A stretch of 6,774 bases of DNA from an uncultured Bacillota bacterium (GTDB taxonomy: Bacteria > Bacillota > Clostridia > Christensenellales > UBA1242). Position numbers and translations under genes: made by a program. The number at the start of each line of letters is the position of its first letter. Positions within the stretch are counted from its first letter, which is position 1. The DNA is taken from positions 1 to 6,774 of the forward strand of contig CALBYO010000041.1 in assembly GCA_937889705.1 (NCBI GenBank), written 5' to 3'. Below are positions 1 through 5,331 of the stretch, one piece after another. The notes under the pieces are model-generated. The model had not been told where the DNA came from, made no database searches, and worked only from the letters and a program-made list of their open reading frames with translations.

Positions 1-1
1 A

Positions 2-301
2 CTTACGCTAGCAATGAAAAAATATCCGATAAAATTTATTTCTCACCCAGGCGTTAATATGCCGCTAGACTTTGAAAAAATTTGCAAAGTTGCAAATGAA
101 ACAAACACACTTCTTGAAATAAATGGTAAACGAATTGCTTACACAAAAAATGATGTAAAAATAATCAAAAAAAATAAAAATAAATTAATAATTAATTCTG
201 ACGCTCACACTCCTAATAGTGTAGGCGAAGTAAATAAACCTATTAAATTTATTTTAAAAAATAATATTTCATTAAATTTAATAAATAATTTAATTAATTA
301 A
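2..301 (+). CDS. PHP-family metal-dependent phosphoesterase, C-terminal part (5' end outside window)
   Basis: The frame is open to the left edge (Leu-Thr-Leu-Ala precedes the first in-window Met), so the ATG at 14 is probably an internal Met and the gene starts upstream. Seen: the last part of a PHP (polymerase and histidinol phosphatase) TIM-like barrel. It has a SHPG motif (41-52), a LEIN strand with its Glu at 116-118, and an NSDAH motif (194-208) whose Asp and His match the final PHP metal-ligand pair. The family (YcdX or HisK-like) hydrolyses phosphoesters using two or three bound metals; the substrate cannot be told from this part. Complete relatives are about 240 aa, so roughly the first 140 residues, including the HxH motif, are missing. 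The last 20 residues are Asn/Ile/Leu-rich and encoded almost only by A and T. The gene ends 13 bases before whiA, implying a shared transcript. The PHP family call is fairly secure; the specific function is not. Confidence 0.8.
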   Translation, partial: LTLAMKKYPIKFISHPGVNMPLDFEKICKVANETNTLLEINGKRIAYTKNDVKIIKKNKNKLIINSDAHTPNSVGEVNKPIKFILKNNISLNLINNLIN

Positions 302-307
302 AAAGGA
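301..307 (+). promoter_or_regulatory. Shine-Dalgarno sequence of whiA
   Basis: AAAAGGA begins on the last base of the PHP gene's TAA stop and lies 7 nt before the whiA ATG. It supports the start at 315 and suggests translational coupling to the upstream gene. It matters because neither dnaE nor the DUF378 gene has a comparable site. Confidence 0.7.
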
Positions 308-314
308 TAAAATT

Positions 315-1259
315 ATGAGTTTTTCACAAAATTCAAAAAATGAAATTTTAAATCAAAATTTAGAAAAGAAAATATCGCTAAAACCCTTTATTTATGGGCT
401 TTGTCTTTCTTGCGGGAATATTAAAAATAATTCAAAAAATATTTATTTATTTACTGATTTAGAAAATATTTATCCATTAATTATTAAATTATTTAAAAAT
501 AAATTAAAAAATAATGAAATTAATTATGAAAATTTAATTAAAATTGATGAAATTACAAAAATTGCTAATAAAAATTATTATGAAATTGAATTAAATTCGC
601 AATTAATTGATAATTTAAATATTAATTTTGAGGGAAACATTCAGGAAAACGCTCAGCAAATTGTTTCTAATTTAGACGATATAAAAAGTTTTTGTATCGG
701 TGCTTTCTTAGGCTGTGCAACTTCAAGTATTAAGATTTCAGAAACTCCACAAGACATAACAACTTCTGGCTACCACTTAGAGTTTGACTCAAAGAATCAT
801 GAGTTTTTGCTTTTGCTTTCTGAGTATCTTGCGCAATTCGATATCAATGCCAAAATTTTAAAAAGGCGTAACAATTTCGTGTTGTATGTCAAAGATGCCG
901 AACAAGTTAGCGATGTTCTTGCACTTGTTGGGGCAAACAACAGCGTTCTTGAATTGCAAAATGAAATCGTTAAAAGAGAGTTTAGAAATAAAATCGATAG
1001 GCAAACAAACTGTGAAAGCGGAAACATAACTAAGATGGTAAACGCAAGTATGAAACAAATAGATGCAATCGAAAAAATTGAGTCAACAATCGGGCTTTCA
1101 TCACTCGCCCCTGACCTTGAAGAAGTTGCAATTTTAAGGCTTGCTAACCCTGAGGAAAGTTTGACAGATTTACTCAAACTTTCAACACTTAATTTAACAA
1201 AAAGTGGACTTAATCATAGGCTTAGAAAATTAATTTCAATAGCCGATAATTTAACTTGA
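315..1259 (+). CDS. whiA: DNA-binding protein WhiA
   Basis: WhiA is a conserved Gram-positive DNA-binding protein: a sporulation regulator in Streptomyces, and linked to cell division and chromosome organisation in Bacillus. At 314 aa it is the normal family length. Seen, in order: a divergent WhiA N-terminal region (about residues 15-110); a LAGLIDADG-homing-endonuclease-like domain (about 125-215) with the helix motif CIGAFLGCATSS at 127-138; and the WhiA C-terminal helix-turn-helix (about 220-306) with the family signatures NCESGNITK from residue 232 and KSGLNHRLRKL at 296-306. As in other WhiA proteins, the homing-endonuclease fold is expected to be catalytically dead and used for binding. 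The start is supported by AAAAGGA 7 nt upstream. The N-terminal third is Asn/Lys/Ile-rich and extremely AT-rich, unlike the conserved C-terminal two thirds. It lies between a PHP hydrolase and dnaE, as in clostridia. The gene ends in TGA. Confidence 0.95.
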   Translation: MSFSQNSKNEILNQNLEKKISLKPFIYGLCLSCGNIKNNSKNIYLFTDLENIYPLIIKLFKNKLKNNEINYENLIKIDEITKIANKNYYEIELNSQLIDNLNINFEGNIQENAQQIVSNLDDIKSFCIGAFLGCATSSIKISETPQDITTSGYHLEFDSKNHEFLLLLSEYLAQFDINAKILKRRNNFVLYVKDAEQVSDVLALVGANNSVLELQNEIVKREFRNKIDRQTNCESGNITKMVNASMKQIDAIEKIESTIGLSSLAPDLEEVAILRLANPEESLTDLLKLSTLNLTKSGLNHRLRKLISIADNLT

Positions 1260-1284
1260 TTTTAAATTAAAAACATAGTAAAAT
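1256..1284 (+). promoter_or_regulatory. Predicted sigma-A promoter of dnaE (leaderless)
   Basis: The -35 box TTGATT (1256-1261) overlaps the whiA stop codon. After exactly 17 nt comes the -10 box TAAAAT (1279-1284). The expected transcription start, about seven bases past the -10, falls at 1291-1292, on the dnaE ATG. There is no purine-rich ribosome-binding site before that ATG, so a leaderless mRNA is the simplest reading. Seen: the boxes, the spacing and the lack of a Shine-Dalgarno. Inferred: the promoter activity and start point. Confidence 0.6.
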
Positions 1285-1291
1285 CTATGTT
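1272..1291. repeat. Perfect inverted repeat around the dnaE -10 box
   Basis: AACATAG (1272-1278) and CTATGTT (1285-1291) are perfect inverted arms of 7 bp flanking the 6-nt TAAAAT, and the right arm abuts the dnaE ATG. No T-run follows, so it is not an intrinsic terminator. If the transcript starts at 1291-1292, the repeat is not transcribed and would act, if at all, as a DNA operator. If a longer transcript reads through from whiA, it could form a hairpin just before the start codon. Confidence 0.6.
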
Positions 1292-4200
1292 ATGGAAAAA
1301 TTTATTCACTTACATAACCACACCGAATATAGTTTACTTGACGGCTGTGCTAGGATTAAAAAATTAGTTGAAGTCACCGCTGAACGCGGCTGGCCTGCGG
1401 TTGCAATCACCGACCATGGCAACATGTATGGTGCATTGCAATTTTATACTGCGTGCCTCGCAAAAGGTATTAAACCAATTATAGGTACAGAGTTTTATGT
1501 AAGCGAAAATCTTTATGATAAGAGCGGTAAGCAAAATTTCTACCACCAAATCTTGATAGCAAAAAATAATGTTGGTTATAAGAATTTGTTAAAACTTAAT
1601 TCAATCGCCTTTAAAGACGGTTATTATTACAAGCCAAGAATTGATTTCAAGACCATGGAGCAATATCATGAAGGCTTAATCTGTTTAAGTGCGTGCTTGG
1701 CTGGAAAATTGCCACAACTTATATTAAGCAGACAATTTGACGAAGCAGAAAAATTGACATTATGGTATAAAAATTTATATGGCGACGACTTTTATCTTGA
1801 AGTTCAAAATCACGGCATACCAGAACAACAAGAAGTAAATAGATATTTGAAAACATTGTCGGAAAGGCACGGAATTAAACTTGTAGCCACTAACGACTGC
1901 CATTATATTTACCAAGAAGACGCCGAAATGCAAGATATTTTGATGTGCGTTCAAATGGGAAAGCGCGTTGACGATCCAGACAGATTGAAGTTCTCAACCG
2001 ACCAATTCTATTACAAAACCTATGAAGAAATGGCAGAAGCGATGAAAGGTTATGAAGAAGCTCTCGCGACTCCTTTTGAAATCGCTGACAAGGTTGATGT
2101 TGTTATTAGGTCAAAGGCTCATGGCGACATTATCGGTCTAGACAGCAAATATGTTATGCCTGCTAATGAGAACTACATTCCTAAATATGTTCCAGAAAAT
2201 GGTATGACACCTTATGAATTTTTGCGTGATTTAACAATGAAAGGTTTGAAAGACAGATACAAGGAAGTTACACCTGAAATCATGCAAAGAGCCGAATCAG
2301 AACTTGAAATTATTAACTCCCAAGGCTTTGTTGAATACTTTCTTATAGTTTGGGACTATATCAACTATGCAAGGCAAAACGGCATTCCGGTTGGCCCTGG
2401 CCGTGGTTCTGGTGCGGGAAGTATTGTTGCTTATGCCAGTGGAATTACGCGTGTTGACCCCCTTAAATATGACTTAATCTTTGAAAGATTTATTCACAAA
2501 GAGCGTGTTTCAATGCCCGATTTCGACGTTGACTTCGATTACGATAGGCGCAGTGAGGTTATTGAATATGTTAAGCGTAAATATGGCGATGACCATGTCG
2601 CATTGATTGCTACATTCGGTACAATGGCGGCTAAAAATGCCATACGAGATGTTGCAAGAACGCTTAATATGCCATATTCAGAGGCTGATAAAATTGCTAA
2701 ATTAATTCCAAATAAATTGCCAGCAGGCATTAAAAAGCCACCAGTTTTGAAATACTATTTTGGCGTTACTGGTGACGAGAAAAACGATAAATACATAATT
2801 CCAGAACTAAGACAACTTTATGATGACGATCCATTTATCAAAAAAGTATGCGACTTAGCAATTAAACTTGAAGGCACTCCACGAAATGTCTCAACTCACG
2901 CTTGTGGAACACTGATTGCACCAGAAGCAGTTGATAACTTTGTTCCGCTTTCCAGAAGCGGCGATGATATTTCAACTCAATACAACATGATTGAGCTTGA
3001 ACAACTTGGACTTTTGAAAATGGACTTCTTAGGTCTTAGAACGCTTACAGATATCAACAAAGCATTAATCTATATTAAAGAAGATAAAAACATAGATATT
3101 GACTTCTATAATATGGAGTATGACGACAAAAATGTTTATGATTTAATTTCGTCAGGAAACACAGAAGCGATATTCCAACTTGAAAGTGAAGGCATGAAAA
3201 AGTTTATGAAGGACTTAAAGCCGGACTGCTTGGAAGATATTATCGCTGGCGTGTCGCTTTATCGTCCTGGTCCTATGGATTCAATTCCAAGGTATATCAA
3301 AAATAAGCAAAATCCTGATAAAATTGTATACGCCCACCCATGCCTAGAAAAAATTCTTGATGTTACTTACGGCTGTATTGTCTACCAAGAACAAGTTATG
3401 AAGATTTTCCAAGTTATGGGCGGATATAATATGGGACAAGCGGACAATGTTAGACGTATTATGGGTAAGAAAAAAGTTGAAAAGATGCCCGCTGAAAAGA
3501 AAAAATTTATTGAAGGTTGGGAAGATCCAAGAGGTATCAGTCCAATTCCAGGCGCTTTAAAACTTGGCGTTCCAAGAGAAGTTGCAGAACAAGTATTCCA
3601 CGAAATGGAATCATTCGCACAATACGCCTTCAATAAATCACACGCAGCCGCTTATGCCTTTTTAACATATCAAACAGCATATTTAAAATGTTACTATGAA
3701 ATATACTTCCTATGTTCTGTTTTAAATAACAGAATTACCAACTCTGATGAAATTAAAAAGTATGTGACATACATTAAATCGGAAGGCTATCAAGTTTTAC
3801 CACCAGATATTAATAAAAGTAAAACATATTTCTCAGTTGAAAATGGCAATTTGCGTTTCGGACTTGCCGCTATCAAAAATGTTGGCGTTACTCTTATTGA
3901 TAACATAATTTCAGAGCGTGAAACAAACGGCGAATTTAAAGATTTTATGGACTTCATTAAGCGTGTCGATAGTGCCGCACATAACAAACGCTGCTTGGAA
4001 AGTTTAATACTTGCTGGTGCGTTTGATTGCTTCGGTGTTCATCGTTCACAACTTATGAGTGTTTACGATATCGCTGTTAGCCGTGAAGCACTTGAAAGAA
4101 AGAAAAAAGCAAGCGGACAATTTTCTCTCTTTGATACATTTGAAGACCAAGAACCTGTTTTAGAGGATAAACTTGACTATCCGGACATCAAAGAATTTAA

Positions 4201-4897
4201 CAAAGATGCAAAATTAAAATTTGAAAAAGAAGTCGTTGGTATTTATATCTCAGGAAACCCACTTGACGAGCATTTAGAAAAATTTAAAGATTTCAACTTA
4301 AAATCAACAATGCTAGAACCAGTGGAAAGCGAATTTGACGAAGATTCCGATGACAACTCCCCTAAATATTCAAACGATTTACAAAATGACATGAAAGTTA
4401 TGTGTGGAGGAATACTTGGAGATTGCAGAAAAACTGTAACAAAAAACGGCAATCGCGAAATGGGATTTGCGCAAGTTGAAGACCCATACGGAACAATAGA
4501 TTTGATGTTCTTCCCAGACTGCTATCGCAGACTGAAACCTTTGATTGTTGACGATAACTTAGTTACTGTCAAAGGCCATTTAAGTATCCGTGACGGCGAA
4601 AAGCCAACTGTAATTGTTGAAGATTTAATTCCTTGGAAGAAAACTGAAAAGAAAGAAGAAGAACCAGAAAAGGTTGAACCAAAGAAGCGTCTTTGTTTAA
4701 GGTTTGATACAACAGATACACTTTTATATAATAAAATCGTTTCCGTGATAGCCACCTATCCTGGTGAAAGCGAAGTTTATGTGAGATGTTTACAAACTGG
4801 AACAGCATTTAAAATGAATAAAACGGTTACAATTTCAAATCATTTACAAAATGAACTTTGCGGAATCTTGGAAGAAGAAAATATCATAGTTCAATAA
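1292..4897 (+). CDS. dnaE: DNA polymerase III subunit alpha
   Basis: DnaE is the C-family replicative polymerase that extends DNA at the fork in the holoenzyme. The 1201-aa protein carries an N-terminal PHP domain (HLHNHTEYSLLDG from residue 6, TDHG at 40-43, NDCHY at 201-205). The polymerase core has GPGRGSGAGS (368-377) and PDFDVDFD (409-416). Asp412, Asp414 and Asp578 (in KMDFLGLRTL) match the catalytic triad of E. coli DnaE (401, 403, 555). Also seen are YRPGPM (657-662), FNKSH (780-784), a helix-hairpin-helix region with AGAFD (909-913), a beta-clamp-binding-like QFSLF (943-947), an OB fold (about 1034-1115), a charged Lys/Glu linker and a terminal domain (about 1133-1201). It is longer than B. 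subtilis DnaE (1115 aa) and nearer the DnaE1 group. The ATG at 1292 is the only possible start: a stop lies 24 bases upstream in frame and the PHP motif begins at residue 6. It has no Shine-Dalgarno. Most clostridia also have PolC; that cannot be judged here. Confidence 0.98.
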   Translation: MEKFIHLHNHTEYSLLDGCARIKKLVEVTAERGWPAVAITDHGNMYGALQFYTACLAKGIKPIIGTEFYVSENLYDKSGKQNFYHQILIAKNNVGYKNLLKLNSIAFKDGYYYKPRIDFKTMEQYHEGLICLSACLAGKLPQLILSRQFDEAEKLTLWYKNLYGDDFYLEVQNHGIPEQQEVNRYLKTLSERHGIKLVATNDCHYIYQEDAEMQDILMCVQMGKRVDDPDRLKFSTDQFYYKTYEEMAEAMKGYEEALATPFEIADKVDVVIRSKAHGDIIGLDSKYVMPANENYIPKYVPENGMTPYEFLRDLTMKGLKDRYKEVTPEIMQRAESELEIINSQGFVEYFLIVWDYINYARQNGIPVGPGRGSGAGSIVAYASGITRVDPLKYDLIFERFIHKERVSMPDFDVDFDYDRRSEVIEYVKRKYGDDHVALIATFGTMAAKNAIRDVARTLNMPYSEADKIAKLIPNKLPAGIKKPPVLKYYFGVTGDEKNDKYIIPELRQLYDDDPFIKKVCDLAIKLEGTPRNVSTHACGTLIAPEAVDNFVPLSRSGDDISTQYNMIELEQLGLLKMDFLGLRTLTDINKALIYIKEDKNIDIDFYNMEYDDKNVYDLISSGNTEAIFQLESEGMKKFMKDLKPDCLEDIIAGVSLYRPGPMDSIPRYIKNKQNPDKIVYAHPCLEKILDVTYGCIVYQEQVMKIFQVMGGYNMGQADNVRRIMGKKKVEKMPAEKKKFIEGWEDPRGISPIPGALKLGVPREVAEQVFHEMESFAQYAFNKSHAAAYAFLTYQTAYLKCYYEIYFLCSVLNNRITNSDEIKKYVTYIKSEGYQVLPPDINKSKTYFSVENGNLRFGLAAIKNVGVTLIDNIISERETNGEFKDFMDFIKRVDSAAHNKRCLESLILAGAFDCFGVHRSQLMSVYDIAVSREALERKKKASGQFSLFDTFEDQEPVLEDKLDYPDIKEFNKDAKLKFEKEVVGIYISGNPLDEHLEKFKDFNLKSTMLEPVESEFDEDSDDNSPKYSNDLQNDMKVMCGGILGDCRKTVTKNGNREMGFAQVEDPYGTIDLMFFPDCYRRLKPLIVDDNLVTVKGHLSIRDGEKPTVIVEDLIPWKKTEKKEEEPEKVEPKKRLCLRFDTTDTLLYNKIVSVIATYPGESEVYVRCLQTGTAFKMNKTVTISNHLQNELCGILEEENIIVQ

Positions 4898-4904
4898 AAA
4901 AACA

Positions 4905-4932
4905 AAAAAATAGGCATAAAAGCCTATTTTTT
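4905..4932. terminator. Bidirectional intrinsic terminator between dnaE and the DUF378 gene
   Basis: An 11-bp stem is formed by A6-TAGGC (4905-4915) and GCCTA-T6 (4922-4932), with a 6-nt loop. The core is TAGGC/GCCTA. The right side continues as T-rich sequence for the + strand, and the A-rich left side (4896-4910) gives a U-tract on the - strand. It lies in the 36-base gap between two convergent genes, so it can end dnaE rightward and the small membrane-protein gene leftward. Confidence 0.85.
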
Positions 4933-4933
4933 A

Positions 4934-5233
4934 TTAATTTTTATCATTTTTTACACGCTCATATTCTTTATCTTCATCATATCGCGAATATTCTTCATGG
5001 TTCTTTTCCAATTTTTCTGGCTTATTTTTAAATACATGAATTCGCCCTTTCCCGCGTATTGCCATGATACCAAGCCATAGCGCGGCAAAGCCAAACAAAA
5101 TATAAAAAATTCGACTAAACATTGATGCTTGTGTTCCAAAAAATCCAGCAATAATATCATATTGCAACATTCCAATGCTAAGCCAATTTATCGAGCCAAA
5201 TAAAGTAACTAAAAAACATATAAATGTAATCAT
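4934..5233 (-). CDS. DUF378-family small membrane protein
   Basis: The product is a 99-aa integral membrane protein of unknown function. Seen: a first hydrophobic helix from the N-terminus to about residue 22 containing GSINW (13-17), the hallmark of DUF378 (PF04070). A short loop with YDIIAGFFG and the family-typical SRIFYILFG follows. A second helix (about 40-60) ends in basic residues. Family members are usually about 60-80 aa; here about 35 extra residues form a strongly charged tail (rich in Lys, Glu, Asp, Tyr). By the positive-inside rule the tail is probably cytoplasmic. The start is chosen because family proteins begin about 12 residues before the Gly-x-x-Asn-Trp motif. No Shine-Dalgarno precedes it, only A/T-rich sequence. 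It is convergent with dnaE and divergent from the coiled-coil gene, with no operon partner in the window. Family assignment is good; the role is unknown. Confidence 0.85.
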   Translation of the reverse strand: MITFICFLVTLFGSINWLSIGMLQYDIIAGFFGTQASMFSRIFYILFGFAALWLGIMAIRGKGRIHVFKNKPEKLEKNHEEYSRYDEDKEYERVKNDKN

Positions 5234-5254
5234 ATAAATATTTTTTGTTTTTTA

Positions 5255-5283
5255 ATTATTTTTATTCATTTTTTGTCAGTCAA
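5255..5283 (-). promoter_or_regulatory. Predicted sigma-A promoter of the DUF378 gene
   Basis: On the - strand, TTGACT (5283-5278) and AATAAT (5260-5255) are separated by 17 nt; each differs from consensus by one base. The predicted start is near 5248, leaving about 15 untranslated bases with no Shine-Dalgarno before the ATG. The AT-richness of the region makes the -10 call less certain than the -35. Confidence 0.45.
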
Positions 5284-5285
5284 AA

Positions 5286-5315
5286 TTGCGTATAGGTTTT
5301 CTCTGTTTGTATAAT
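5286..5315 (+). promoter_or_regulatory. Predicted sigma-A promoter of the coiled-coil gene
   Basis: A perfect TATAAT (5310-5315) is preceded by a weaker -35 box TTGCGT (5286-5291) at 18 nt. The expected start near 5321-5322 is at the Shine-Dalgarno, so the leader would be only about 10 bases. The -35 box is two bases from the -35 box of the divergent DUF378 promoter. Confidence 0.6.
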
Positions 5316-5321
5316 TTACAC

Positions 5322-5326
5322 GGAGG
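5322..5326 (+). promoter_or_regulatory. Strong Shine-Dalgarno of the coiled-coil gene
   Basis: GGAGG lies 5 nt before the ATG at 5332. It is the strongest ribosome-binding site in the window and fixes the start of the open-ended gene, together with the perfect -10 box just upstream. Confidence 0.85.
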
Positions 5327-5331
5327 CATAT

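Noticed and set aside
797..1177. 126-codon open frame on the - strand inside whiA
   Set aside because: It is the antisense shadow of a clearly conserved whiA coding region and its translation has no recognisable motif. The same applies to the - strand frames inside dnaE and inside the coiled-coil gene.
1257..1265. Possible use of TGA as Trp (genetic code 4), which would add two residues to WhiA
   Set aside because: TGG is used for Trp throughout dnaE and no conserved frame has an internal TGA; the WhiA end is typical with TGA as stop.
1272..1291. Hairpin between whiA and dnaE as a transcription terminator
   Set aside because: It has only 7 AT-rich pairs with no T-run after it, and it overlaps a better-supported promoter.
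2490..2498. TTATTCACA, a perfect DnaA-box match inside dnaE (with a near match, TTATTCACT, at 1302-1310)
   Set aside because: Both fall in codons for conserved Phe-Ile-His motifs of DnaE and are isolated, with no box cluster or AT-rich unwinding element nearby, so they are probably coincidental.
4951..5175. Alternative 74-codon - strand frame overlapping the DUF378 gene
   Set aside because: It lies in another frame of the same strand and lacks any family signature, whereas the overlapping 99-codon frame shows the DUF378 motifs.
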